From contig JAAZYJ010000357.1 of NCBI GenBank assembly GCA_014239715.1, positions 1 through 14,887 of the forward strand: a stretch of DNA of 14,887 nt, in the 5' to 3' direction. Below are positions 1 to 7,902 of the stretch, in pieces; position 1 is the stretch's first letter; each line of letters begins with the position of its first letter. Both the position numbers and the translations under genes were made by a program. This DNA is from Flavobacteriales bacterium (GTDB lineage: Bacteria; Bacteroidota; Bacteroidia; Flavobacteriales; Parvicellaceae). The notes under the pieces are model-generated. The model worked only from the letters and a program-made list of their open reading frames with translations, searched no databases and was not told the DNA's origin.

Positions 1-99
1 AGATTTAATCATGTCATCAGTGATGTCAGCGTGAGATGATGGCGGTACTGCACTTTCAGATATTGGCTTCAACGTTTGGTTTGTTAATTTTATGGTCAC
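1..99 (-). CDS. Possible partial CDS running off the left edge (N-terminus only)
   Basis: On the minus strand only one frame is open at the left edge, giving 33 codons back to a GTG at 97-99 with a stop codon (TAG) immediately upstream. The visible start would read M/V-TIKLTNQTLKPISES, continuing PPSSHADITDDMIKS to the edge. The composition is protein-like but carries no recognisable domain, and an open run of this length can occur by chance. It lies in the same orientation as, and 74 bp downstream of, the secreted protein gene at 174-701, so it could be the next gene of that transcription unit. The 74-bp gap holds nothing I recognise. Confidence 0.35.
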   Translation of the reverse strand, partial: MTIKLTNQTLKPISESAVPPSSHADITDDMIKS

Positions 100-173
100 C
101 TATGGGATAGAGATCGGGCGTTAGTAACCTGGTAGCTCTGGCCATTTCACCCTGGTAGACCTTAATGCATGGA

Positions 174-701
174 TCATTGCGAAGGCTCAGAATCTACGCC
201 TGGCTGTTCCCGTTTTTTATGATATTCAAGGGTTTCATGAATCACTTGTTCTTCCACAGATCGGGTATACTCTTCATCCCACTTGATCTTCTTGTAGATC
301 GACTCATATTTTGCAATTCCCATTGGTTTTTTTTGCAGAAAATCCATGTTTAACCCCGGTCTATTTTTGAAAAGTGTCACCTCTACTTTTACTTTATACC
401 GCCTTTTTCCTTTTTCAGGAAGGCCGGTGGTTTCCAGTATCAAATGTTTTGAAACGTACCCGGTTTTACTGAACTCAATTTTGTAAATGTGATTTTCCGC
501 TAAAGTGAAATAACAGCGGCCCGATTGGGTTACTGTTGAGTCAATTATTTCATCTCCGTCGTACAACCTTACCGTTGCTACAGCTATTTTTTTTAATCCC
601 TGTACAGCAGATAATTTAGCATCCAGTATCACTTTTTTGCCCTGTGCATGGTTGAGGGAAACGAATGAAAAAAGGATAATATATAGAAGGAAACACTTCA
701 T
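174..701 (-). CDS. Secreted carboxypeptidase-regulatory-like domain protein
   Basis: This 175-aa protein starts with a clear Sec signal peptide: MK, a hydrophobic run to about residue 16, then cleavage near NHAQ|G. Residues about 25-110 have the alternating pattern of a carboxypeptidase-regulatory-like/Ig-type beta domain (AVATVRLYDGDE, then SGRCYFTLAENHIYKIEFSK, then GYVSKHLILET). These domains are common in Bacteroidota periplasmic and outer-membrane proteins. The C-terminal third is charged and helical (MGIAKYESIYKKIKWDEEYT, then a Glu/Lys-rich tail). No catalytic motif is visible, so a structural or binding role in the envelope is the most one can infer. It lies 89 bp downstream of the GldM-like gene on the same strand and may belong to that unit, although the gap could also hold a promoter. 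The exact function is unknown. Confidence 0.75.
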   Translation of the reverse strand: MKCFLLYIILFSFVSLNHAQGKKVILDAKLSAVQGLKKIAVATVRLYDGDEIIDSTVTQSGRCYFTLAENHIYKIEFSKTGYVSKHLILETTGLPEKGKRRYKVKVEVTLFKNRPGLNMDFLQKKPMGIAKYESIYKKIKWDEEYTRSVEEQVIHETLEYHKKREQPGVDSEPSQ

Positions 702-790
702 TAAGAATCAAAGGTGAAGATACAGATTAAATAAAACGAAGAATCCAAAGAGAAGTTCAACTTACAACGAAATAAAAGTGATGAACCGTA

Positions 791-1507
791 TTATTTTGAA
801 ATTAGTTTTCTGATGGCACGTAACTCTTGTAATTTAATATCCAGCTGTAGTTTTGTTAACAGCGTTATGATCGCGGCTAGCGGTTTATCTCTAATGCCAT
901 TTCTTTCCCAGCTGGGACCTTCAGCATAGCTGAGATAGTCGTGTTGTGGAGCTGACAATTCTTCATTTGTCCAAACGCTATCGGACAGCCCCGCGAATCG
1001 GTTTGTCTTTTTTGCCAATTGAAATGCTGAATATGGCCCGCGTTTCGGTTTCGACCATGTGTCTCCGTACAAAATTGTTCCGGGAGTAATGTAGTCATCA
1101 TAATTGGTTAAGAATTTTAAGCTGATCATGGTGTCTAACGCTTCAATTTCCGCACGGTTCTTACCCTCACATTTAGCGATCAGAAGCACCTTCATCTCAT
1201 TTATATATTGAATCAATGATAAAGACGAATCTCTGATTTGCATGCCAATTCGAAAGCCATCATTGGCTGTTAATTCATCATTCTGGTGTTTATGCGTAAG
1301 GTCATAGTACAGCTTATCAGTGGATTGGTCCACAAGCGCTCTGGTTTCTTCCAGCCCATGGTTAATTGAGACATAACCACTGTACATTCTTTTCTTACCC
1401 CCGTATTGAGCCGATCCTGCGCTGCAGCAGAAGATAAAGAATACTATTAATACAAAAGCTCTGGGAGTAGATGCACAATCTCTTATTGAAAAAGACAACG
1501 ACGTCAC
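791..1507 (-). CDS. Exported protein resembling the N-terminal domain of GldM/PorM (orphan)
   Basis: The 238-aa product has a hydrophobic segment at residues 17-33 ending in SAGSAQ, which is either a signal peptide or an anchor. The rest matches the pattern I know for the GldM N-terminal domain. There is a helix YVSINHGLEETRALVDQSTD (45-64) followed by LYYDL. A middle block NYDDYITPGTILYGD (about 135-149) follows. The domain end KPLAAIITLLTKLQLDIKLQ lies about 30 residues from the C-terminus. GldM is the periplasm-spanning component of the gliding/T9SS motor, is more than 500 aa long, and continues with further periplasmic domains; here only the first domain is present. The start is GTG (1505-1507) and overlaps the stop of the upstream 129-aa gene (GTGA), which implies translational coupling. 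The call rests on recalled family pattern, not on an alignment. Confidence 0.7.
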   Translation of the reverse strand: MTSLSFSIRDCASTPRAFVLIVFFIFCCSAGSAQYGGKKRMYSGYVSINHGLEETRALVDQSTDKLYYDLTHKHQNDELTANDGFRIGMQIRDSSLSLIQYINEMKVLLIAKCEGKNRAEIEALDTMISLKFLTNYDDYITPGTILYGDTWSKPKRGPYSAFQLAKKTNRFAGLSDSVWTNEELSAPQHDYLSYAEGPSWERNGIRDKPLAAIITLLTKLQLDIKLQELRAIRKLISK

Positions 1508-1893
1508 TTTCTTCCCTTTTTTAACAAGTAAGCAATGGTATCAGCGGCAACCGCAGTTGAATTGACTCTTAATGATCGCAGTGCCTGTCTGATATTCGTG
1601 TTTTCCAGCAATGGGTCCTGATTCGATCCCTCTTTTAATATTTCCAGCCATACTTCTGCAAAACTTTTGTTCTGGACTTTAGCTACCTCATGAATATGAT
1701 TGGCAATTTCATCCATTGTAACACCGTCGAGCGACTTTAGCTCTTTAGCATGGCTTTCTGCCTCCGTTACTTCAACTAATGTGTTTGGTTTTCCTTTAAT
1801 AAACTCTTCCCTTGACGTTGTTTCGATTTCAATTTCGTTTGGGTTTTCGTGAAGAAAATCCTGAAGGTCACGAAGTGTGTTTTTTCTTGCCAT
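1504..1893 (-). CDS. Small ParA-partner protein of unknown family (129 aa)
   Basis: I do not recognise this family. The 129-aa product is soluble: no signal peptide and no membrane segment. Residues 1-50 are strongly charged and Glu-rich (ENPNEIEIETTSREEF). Residues about 58-90 look helical (VTMDEIANHIHEVAKVQNKS, then FAEVWLEILKEG). The C-terminal 35 residues form a basic helical tail ending LLKKGRK. The gene starts 1 nt after the ParA-type ATPase stop and overlaps the GldM-like gene by 4 nt, so it is almost certainly translated with both. Genes directly after parA-type ATPases often encode the ATPase's partner (a ParB-like DNA binder, or a cargo adaptor). No ParB motif is visible, so an adaptor is my inference only. 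Confidence 0.8.
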   Translation of the reverse strand: MARKNTLRDLQDFLHENPNEIEIETTSREEFIKGKPNTLVEVTEAESHAKELKSLDGVTMDEIANHIHEVAKVQNKSFAEVWLEILKEGSNQDPLLENTNIRQALRSLRVNSTAVAADTIAYLLKKGRK

Positions 1894-1894
1894 G

Positions 1895-2521
1895 TTATCC
1901 TATTTGATTGATGATCTGTTTTGCCACGTTTTTATAACGTCTGTCTGATTTTATTGTGCTAGGGACTGTATAGCTCTTGCGTTGAGGAACATATGTCTCA
2001 ATGACCTCAGTATCCAGCTGAGCCAATTGTGCTTTTACTGTTGCAAATCGGGTTAGGCTGTGTATCCTGTTTGGCAGGATACACAATTTCAATTGTTTAT
2101 TAAGCGCTACTGCCGGTTTAAGGTCTTTAACAGTCTGAAAAGCAACTAACAAGTCATTTTGTGTAAGACTTGTGGTTATTAAGACCATGTCACTTTCCAG
2201 GCAAAGCTCTCTGATTCCTTTGTCGGTTGTTTTTCCAGCGCTATCAACGATAATGTAGTCGTATTTGTTTGAACCCTTAAGGTCAGCTATCTCCCTGGCA
2301 ACCCTGTTGTCTTTCGAGCCAACTATTTTGAAGTAAGGGTCTTTCTTTTTTTTTAGCTTGAACAATTCGATCTTCCGAATGGAATTGAGTGTGTAATTTG
2401 TGTCTGTTTCGATCAACAGCACCTTTTTCTTAAGCTGATCCAGAGAGGTGGCCAAATTAATGGCATTTGTTGTTTTGCCCGTTCCGCCTTTTCGGCTTAT
2501 GAATGAGATGACTTTAGCCAT
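1895..2521 (-). CDS. ParA/MinD-family (SIMIBI) P-loop ATPase
   Basis: This 208-aa cytosolic ATPase belongs to the ParA/MinD/MipZ class. The deviant Walker A motif is RKGGTGKTT (10-18), with the signature lysine K11 and the P-loop K16. The A' region is LLIETDTN (35-42), where most ParA proteins have an Asp in place of E38. Walker B is YIIVDSAG (89-96). At 208 aa it is about the size of MipZ-like or short ParA proteins and lacks the N-terminal HTH of plasmid P1-type ParA. Such ATPases segregate DNA or position protein machines (flagella, chemoreceptors, pili) by nucleotide-dependent dimerisation. The neighbours here are envelope proteins, not parB or rep, so positioning of an envelope complex is a reasonable inference. 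It begins 46 bp after metF, with a palindrome in the gap. Confidence 0.9.
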   Translation of the reverse strand: MAKVISFISRKGGTGKTTNAINLATSLDQLKKKVLLIETDTNYTLNSIRKIELFKLKKKKDPYFKIVGSKDNRVAREIADLKGSNKYDYIIVDSAGKTTDKGIRELCLESDMVLITTSLTQNDLLVAFQTVKDLKPAVALNKQLKLCILPNRIHSLTRFATVKAQLAQLDTEVIETYVPQRKSYTVPSTIKSDRRYKNVAKQIINQIG

Positions 2522-2541
2522 AATTATAGAGCTTATGGGAA

Positions 2542-2549
2542 TAAAGATA
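2542..2549 (-). promoter_or_regulatory. Possible -7 box for the ParA operon
   Basis: The minus strand reads TATCTTTA, one base off the Bacteroidota -7 consensus TAnnTTTG, about 20 bp before the parA-like start codon. I found no TTG at the usual -33 distance, so the operon may instead be read through from metF. Confidence 0.25.
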
Positions 2550-2554
2550 GTTTA

Positions 2555-2571
2555 CTAATAATGATTATTAG
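2555..2571. repeat. 17-bp perfect palindrome between metF and the ParA-like gene
   Basis: CTAATAAT-G-ATTATTAG has two perfect 8-base arms around a single G. It spans the metF stop codon and lies just upstream of the possible -7 box of the ParA-type operon. The one-base centre makes an RNA hairpin terminator unlikely and a dimeric-repressor operator more plausible. The AT-rich composition tempers the significance. Confidence 0.5.
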
Positions 2572-3521
2572 AATAATTCCGAGGCAATCTTTTTTACCGA
2601 AGCACTTCTTCCCATGGTATAATAGTGCAGCAATGGGACTCCATATTCCAATAGTTCTTTAGACTGATGGATCCCCCATTCTATTCCAACCTGTCTGGCA
2701 TCATCGTTACTTTTGCATTTTTCCAGTTCTGTTGATAGATCATCAGGAAAATCGATATGAAAAAACTTGGGTAAAAACGAAATGTGCTTCAGGGTAGTAA
2801 TTGGTTTCAATCCAGGAATGATGGGTACATTTATTCCGGCATCGACACACGTTTGAACAAAATCAAAATACTTCTGATTGTCGAAAAACATTTGTGTTAC
2901 GATATATTCCGCCCCGGCATCAACTTTTTCTTTTAAGTATTTCAAGTCAGTCTTTAGGTTCATGGACTCAAAATGTTTCTCGGGATATCCGGCAGCACCG
3001 ATGCAGAAGTCAGTTGCGGTGGCGTTCCCGGTCTCCTCATGAAGAAAGTCACCTTTGTTCATTTGAACCACTTGCTCAATCAAATTAACGGCATATTTGT
3101 GTCCCGCTTTATTGGGGATGAAATGGGTTTCATTTTTAATGGGGTCTCCTCGTAAGGCAAGAATATTCTCAATGCCAAGGAATTGCAGATCAATAAGGGC
3201 ATTTTCCGTTTCCTCCTTTGTAAAGCCTCCGCAGATTATATGCGGAACCGCGTCAACATGATACTTGTTCATTATTGCAGCACAAATACCTACAGTTCCG
3301 GGTCTTTTACGAACAGACACTCTTTGCAAAAGGCCATCATTCCTTTCTTTGTAAACATGCTCTTCTCTATGGTAAGTAACATTAATGAAGGGAGGTTTGA
3401 ACTCCATTAAGGGGTCAATGCCATCATAAATAGATTGGATGCTTTTACCCTTGAGGGGAGGCAATATTTCTAAAGAAAACCTAGTTTTCTTTGCTTCTTT
3501 AATATGGTCAACAACCTTCAT
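2568..3521 (-). CDS. metF: Methylenetetrahydrofolate reductase MetF
   Basis: This 317-aa enzyme reduces 5,10-methylene-THF to 5-methyl-THF using FAD and NAD(P)H, supplying the methyl group for methionine synthesis in the cytosol. It is full length for the bacterial family. Visible family landmarks are FSLEILPP near the N-terminus (E18 matches the catalytic Glu), INVTYHREE (46-54), ILALRGDP (120-127), FCIGAAGYPE, VTQMFFDN and IPGLKPIT. The TIM-barrel order is intact and I see no frameshift. It is transcribed away from lepA with a very short leader. I see no room for, or sign of, a SAM riboswitch between the -7 box and the start. The downstream ParA-type cluster is on the same strand, 46 bp away. 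Confidence 0.97.
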   Translation of the reverse strand: MKVVDHIKEAKKTRFSLEILPPLKGKSIQSIYDGIDPLMEFKPPFINVTYHREEHVYKERNDGLLQRVSVRKRPGTVGICAAIMNKYHVDAVPHIICGGFTKEETENALIDLQFLGIENILALRGDPIKNETHFIPNKAGHKYAVNLIEQVVQMNKGDFLHEETGNATATDFCIGAAGYPEKHFESMNLKTDLKYLKEKVDAGAEYIVTQMFFDNQKYFDFVQTCVDAGINVPIIPGLKPITTLKHISFLPKFFHIDFPDDLSTELEKCKSNDDARQVGIEWGIHQSKELLEYGVPLLHYYTMGRSASVKKIASELF

Positions 3522-3538
3522 TTAGCTTTATTGAGGTG

Positions 3539-3546
3539 CAAATATA
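3539..3546 (-). promoter_or_regulatory. -7 box of the metF promoter
   Basis: The minus strand reads TATATTTG, an exact match to the Bacteroidota -7 consensus TAnnTTTG, placed 17 bp before the metF start codon. The leader would be only about 10 nt. No TTG is found at the normal -33 distance, so only half of the promoter is supported. Confidence 0.5.
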
Positions 3547-3653
3547 AACGCTAGGAGAGTACATCTTTACCGAATACCCAAAAATATATGTGTTGAAATC
3601 ATTTTGAGCAATTCAAACTTATTGAGTGAGTGTTTGGCCCATTGGCTTTTTCT

Positions 3654-3685
3654 TTGCGCTCACTAAGATTAAAAGACTAATTTTG
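3654..3685 (+). promoter_or_regulatory. Bacteroidota-type promoter of lepA (TTG-N21-TAATTTTG)
   Basis: TTG at 3654-3656 and TAATTTTG at 3678-3685 match the -33 (TTG) and -7 (TAnnTTTG) elements of the Bacteroidota housekeeping sigma factor, with a 21-base spacer. Transcription would begin near 3692, giving a leader of roughly a dozen bases before the lepA ATG at 3705. Confidence 0.6.
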
Positions 3686-3704
3686 CACATCTATTTCACA
3701 ATGC

Positions 3705-5495
3705 ATGAAACACATTAGAAATTTTTGCATCATTGCACACATCGACCACGGCAAGAGTACGCTTGCTGATCGGTTGTTGCAGGCAACGGGCACTATATCT
3801 GACAGAGAGATGCAGGATCAGGCATTGGACGATATGGATTTGGAGCGTGAACGGGGCATCACCATAAAGAGTCATGCAATTCAGATGAATTACAAACTGA
3901 ATGGTCAGGATTACATTTTAAACTTAATTGATACACCGGGACATGTTGATTTTTCATATGAAGTTTCCCGCTCGATTGCTGCCTGCGAAGGGGCTCTGCT
4001 TATTGTTGATGCTTCACAGGGAATCGAAGCGCAGACAATTTCTAATTTATATTTAGCGCTTGAGAATGATCTTGAGATCATACCTGTATTGAACAAAATG
4101 GATCTCCCGGGAGCAATGCCTGAGGAAGTGAGCGATCAGATCGTAGATCTTATTGGATGCTCTTTGGATGACATAATTCCCGCTTCAGGAAAGACGGGTC
4201 TGGGTGTTGATATGATCTTAGAAGCAGCAATAAATCGAATTTCTGCACCAAAAGGAGACCCTGATGCACCTTTACAGGCTATGATATTTGACTCTGTGTT
4301 TAATTCATTCAGAGGGATCATTGCATACTACAGAGTATTGAATGGTGAGATCAACAAAGGAGACCGTGTCAAATTTGTTAATACAGAGAAAGAATATAAC
4401 GCTGATGAAATAGGGGTGCTAAAGCTGGACCTCAGCCCAAAGAAATCTGTTAAAACAGGAGATGTCGGGTACATAATTTCTGGGATCAAGCAGGCCAAAG
4501 AAGTTAAAGTTGGCGATACTATTACCACGGTAAACAACCCCTGTGAAACAGCAATTACCGGGTTTGAGGATGTCAAACCAATGGTGTTTGCTGGTATTTA
4601 TCCTGTTGACACTGAAGACTTCGAAGAATTGAGAAATTCGATGGAGAAGCTTCAGTTAAATGACGCTTCTTTAGTATTTGAACCAGAATCTTCTGCTGCT
4701 CTTGGGTTCGGATTTAGGTGTGGCTTTCTCGGAATGCTCCATATGGAGATCATCCAGGAAAGATTGGAAAGGGAGTTCAACATGACGGTAATAACCACCG
4801 TTCCGAACGTGTCGTATCGGGCGTTTTTGAGAAAAGATCAGATAGAGGTAGTTGTTAATAATCCGTCGGAATTACCGGATCCTTCCAGGACCGACTACGT
4901 AGAGGAGCCTTACATTAAAGCTCAGGTCATTACCAAGTCCGAGTATGTCGGGCAAATTATGAACTTGTGCATTGAGAAAAGGGGTGAGCTTACAAACCAG
5001 GTGTATCTGACTCAGGATCGTGTGGAAATAACATTTGAAATGCCGCTGGGAGAGATCGTATTCGATTTTTATGATAAGCTTAAGACGGTATCACGTGGAT
5101 ATGCTTCATTTGATTATTTTCCGATAGGATACCAGAAATCGGACCTGATTAAACTAGATCTCTTACTTAACGGTGACCCTGTCGATGCTTTATCTGCACT
5201 CGTCCATCGTACGAATGCACACGACCTGGGAAAAAAGATCTGTTTGAAATTGAAAGAGCTGATCCCAAGACAACAATTTGAAATACCCATCCAGGCTGCT
5301 ATCGGAGCTAAAATTGTTGCCAGAGAAACGATCAAAGCATTACGAAAAGATGTTACTGCAAAATGTTACGGTGGCGACATAACACGTAAGCGAAAATTAC
5401 TTGAAAAGCAGAAAAAGGGAAAAAAGAGAATGCGGCAGGTTGGGAATGTGGAGATACCCCAGGAAGCTTTTCTGGCAGTTCTTAAACTAGATTGA
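3705..5495 (+). CDS. lepA: Elongation factor 4 (LepA), ribosome back-translocase GTPase
   Basis: This 596-aa translational GTPase binds ribosomes and remodels stalled or mistranslocated complexes. All G motifs are present: G1 AHIDHGKST (11-19), G2 RGITIKS (50-56), G3 DTPGH (76-80, with H80), G4 NKMD (130-133) and G5 SGKTG. The LepA-specific C-terminal domain is present and ends with the lysine-rich stretch [20 protein letters not shown] and [12 protein letters not shown], which sets it apart from EF-G. Length is typical for the family. It is divergent from metF with its own promoter. A 58-bp gap separates it from the TonB receptor gene, and I see no hairpin terminator there. Confidence 0.98.
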   Translation: MKHIRNFCIIAHIDHGKSTLADRLLQATGTISDREMQDQALDDMDLERERGITIKSHAIQMNYKLNGQDYILNLIDTPGHVDFSYEVSRSIAACEGALLIVDASQGIEAQTISNLYLALENDLEIIPVLNKMDLPGAMPEEVSDQIVDLIGCSLDDIIPASGKTGLGVDMILEAAINRISAPKGDPDAPLQAMIFDSVFNSFRGIIAYYRVLNGEINKGDRVKFVNTEKEYNADEIGVLKLDLSPKKSVKTGDVGYIISGIKQAKEVKVGDTITTVNNPCETAITGFEDVKPMVFAGIYPVDTEDFEELRNSMEKLQLNDASLVFEPESSAALGFGFRCGFLGMLHMEIIQERLEREFNMTVITTVPNVSYRAFLRKDQIEVVVNNPSELPDPSRTDYVEEPYIKAQVITKSEYVGQIMNLCIEKRGELTNQVYLTQDRVEITFEMPLGEIVFDFYDKLKTVSRGYASFDYFPIGYQKSDLIKLDLLLNGDPVDALSALVHRTNAHDLGKKICLKLKELIPRQQFEIPIQAAIGAKIVARETIKALRKDVTAKCYGGDITRKRKLLEKQKKGKKRMRQVGNVEIPQEAFLAVLKLD

Positions 5496-5553
5496 GCCAA
5501 TTGAGGAATACTTTTTTATTGTTTTATTCGTTATTGTGCCCGTTAGCATCACT

Positions 5554-7899
5554 ATGAAGAATTTTCTTTTTTTAATACTGTCCTTGCCATTATTCTCATT
5601 AGGTCAGGACATGATTACCATTAGCGGGTACATTGAAGATGCCGAGAATGGCGAGAAATTATTAGGTGGAACCATTTATGATCAGCGCTCCAAAAAAGGG
5701 GCTGTCACCAATGATTATGGCTTTTATAGTTTGACGTTGCCAAAGGACTCGGTGAAACTCCGAATTTCTTATACAGGGTTTGAGACCCAATACTTTTCCG
5801 GTAAACCAGAAAATGATCTTCAGCTTACATTCAAGATGCAATTTAATATGCTGGACGAGGTTGAGATCATTGGCAATAAGGAAGAACAGGTTCATCTGAA
5901 ATCGGAAATGAGTACGATCGATATTTCCATGGAAAAGGTCAAAACCTTACCTGTGCTTTTAGGAGAGAAGGACATTATGAAAACCATTCAGCTCATGCCC
6001 GGTGTTCAAACAGGCTCGGAAGGGACGTCAGGTTTGTATGTAAGAGGAGGAGGCCCCGACCAAAATTTAATTCTTTTAGATGGTGTTCCAGTGTACAACG
6101 CATCTCATCTTTTCGGTTTCTTTTCTGTATTTAATGCGGATGCGATCAATTCTGTGAAGCTCATAAAGGGGGGCTTCCCTGCGAGGTACGGTGGTCGACT
6201 TTCTTCCGTAATTGACATTAAGATGAAGGAGGGGAACATGAAAAAATTTCACGGGGAAGGTTCTGTTGGTTTGATCTCTTCCAAGCTTACTTTGGAAGGG
6301 CCAATAAAAAAAGACAAAACCTCTTTTTTGATTTCAGGGAGAAGAACCTATATCGACTTACTGGCAAGACCGATCATAAAACGCTTTGGCGAAGGACTGG
6401 TTGCAGGGTACTATTTCTACGATTTGAATGGAAAGGTAAACCACAAATTTTCCGATAAAGACAGGCTTTATGTTAGTGCTTATCTGGGAGACGACAAGGC
6501 GTACTCCAACTACGAGGATTCCTGGACGAATAACGGAGAGACAATAACAGACAAGCAAAGTGCCCAGCTCAAATGGGGCAATACCATTACTGCCATTCGT
6601 TGGAATCACATGCTGTCCAATAAAATATTCATGAATACCACTCTTCGGTATAGCAAGTATAGATTCCTTGTAGGTGCCGACGAGGAAGTAATTACCACCG
6701 CAGGGAGCACCAGCACCACAGACGCTTTTTCCTATGCTTATATATCAGGGATCGAGGATTGGTCGGGAAAGGTAGATTTTGATTGGGTTCCGAACCCAAA
6801 CAATTTTGTTCGTTTCGGTATAGGAGACATCTATCATACGTATACACCAGGGGTAAATCAGTATCGAATTACAGAATCCAATTCCTCAGCGATAGACACC
6901 ACTTTTGGTGCCGATAAACAATTTGCACATGAGCTTTTTGCTTATGTAGAAGATGAGCTTAAGCTCGGGGAGAAGTTCAAAGGTAACGTAGGCCTTCACT
7001 TTTCTGGGTTTATAGTTGGGAGCAAGAATTACTGGTCACTGCAACCCAGAATCAGTGGGCGTTATTTGTTGAACCACAATTCCTCGGTAAAAGCGAGCTA
7101 CGCCTCAATGACACAGTTTATGCATCTGTTAACTAATACGGGCATCGGATTGCCTACGGACCTATGGTTGCCAGCAACCGAAAGGGTAAAGCCTCAAACG
7201 GCTCATCAGTGGGCGGCTGGTTACGCCAGAACATTTAAGGGGAAATTTGAATTGTCGATAGAGGGCTATTACAAGATCATGAATAACCTGATCGAGTATA
7301 AGGATGGTGCTTCATTCTTTAGTACGGATCAGGATTGGCAGGACAAAATAGAATCGGGCAGAGGGTGGTCCTACGGAGGAGAGCTTTTGCTTGAGAAGAA
7401 GCTGGGGAAAACAACAGGGTGGATCGGTTATACGTTATCGTGGACGAACAGGCAATTCGAGAATCTTAATTTTGGTGAGGTATTTCCTTATCGGTACGAT
7501 AGGCGACACGATATTGGTGTTGCGGTAACTCATGAGTTTAACGAACGTGTAAGTATTGGAGCGGTATGGGTATACGGCACTGGAAATGCGGTTACGTTGG
7601 GATTAGAAAGGTATCAACCCGCTACTGTTTCTCAGTTCAGCTGGTATACAGACATAGAGCATATTGAGGGAAGAAACAACTATCGAATGCCGGCGTATCA
7701 CCGTTTGGACTTATCCGTTAATCTAAAAAAGGAAAGGAAGTGGGGAGAGCGTACATGGAGCTTTGGCATTTATAACGTGTACAGCAGGCAAAACCCATTT
7801 TACCTTGAATTTGGTTACGACTCCGTGGGAAACAGAAAGCTGTTCCAGTACAGCCTGTTTCCAATTATTCCATCGTTCAGCTACGCATTTAAATTCTAG
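5554..7899 (+). CDS. TonB-dependent outer-membrane receptor with carboxypeptidase-regulatory-like domain
   Basis: This is a 781-aa outer-membrane transporter. I chose the ATG at 5554 over an in-frame GTG at 5536 because it gives a canonical signal peptide (MKNFLFLILSLPLFSLGQ, cleaved before D19). Residues about 22-107 form a carboxypeptidase-D-regulatory-like domain (ITISGYIEDAENGEKLLGGT, then TNDYGFYSLTLP, then ISYTGFE). The plug follows at about 130-230 with IQLMPGVQTGSEG, YVRGGGPDQNLILLDGVPVY and PARYGGRLSSVIDI. A beta-barrel continues to the C-terminal Phe. It lacks the STN signalling domain of FecA-type transducers and the SusC-specific region. The DUF4249 gene starts 3 nt downstream, a recurring Bacteroidota pairing that suggests a receptor-lipoprotein uptake complex. 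The substrate is unknown. Confidence 0.93.
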   Translation: MKNFLFLILSLPLFSLGQDMITISGYIEDAENGEKLLGGTIYDQRSKKGAVTNDYGFYSLTLPKDSVKLRISYTGFETQYFSGKPENDLQLTFKMQFNMLDEVEIIGNKEEQVHLKSEMSTIDISMEKVKTLPVLLGEKDIMKTIQLMPGVQTGSEGTSGLYVRGGGPDQNLILLDGVPVYNASHLFGFFSVFNADAINSVKLIKGGFPARYGGRLSSVIDIKMKEGNMKKFHGEGSVGLISSKLTLEGPIKKDKTSFLISGRRTYIDLLARPIIKRFGEGLVAGYYFYDLNGKVNHKFSDKDRLYVSAYLGDDKAYSNYEDSWTNNGETITDKQSAQLKWGNTITAIRWNHMLSNKIFMNTTLRYSKYRFLVGADEEVITTAGSTSTTDAFSYAYISGIEDWSGKVDFDWVPNPNNFVRFGIGDIYHTYTPGVNQYRITESNSSAIDTTFGADKQFAHELFAYVEDELKLGEKFKGNVGLHFSGFIVGSKNYWSLQPRISGRYLLNHNSSVKASYASMTQFMHLLTNTGIGLPTDLWLPATERVKPQTAHQWAAGYARTFKGKFELSIEGYYKIMNNLIEYKDGASFFSTDQDWQDKIESGRGWSYGGELLLEKKLGKTTGWIGYTLSWTNRQFENLNFGEVFPYRYDRRHDIGVAVTHEFNERVSIGAVWVYGTGNAVTLGLERYQPATVSQFSWYTDIEHIEGRNNYRMPAYHRLDLSVNLKKERKWGERTWSFGIYNVYSRQNPFYLEFGYDSVGNRKLFQYSLFPIIPSFSYAFKF

Positions 7900-7902
7900 A
7901 AT

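Noticed and set aside
1504..2521. ParA plus downstream small gene as the traA/traB (DUF3408) start of a conjugative transposon
   Set aside because: The 129-aa protein does not show the DUF3408 pattern I know, no other tra genes follow, and the next genes encode exported proteins.
3522..3538. SAM or folate-type riboswitch before metF
   Set aside because: The -7 box lies 17 bp before the start codon, which leaves no room for a structured leader.
3633..3650. Small hairpin GCC-CATT-GGC followed by T's upstream of lepA
   Set aside because: The three-base stem is too short for a terminator, and no gene ends there.
5536..5553. Upstream GTG start for the TonB receptor (six extra residues)
   Set aside because: The extension MPVSIT precedes an otherwise perfect signal peptide that begins at the ATG of 5554; the ATG is the better start.
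5496..5553. Terminator or promoter between lepA and the TonB receptor
   Set aside because: There is a T-run (TACTTTTTT) but no stem before it. As a -7 box it misses the final G, and no TTG lies at the right distance.
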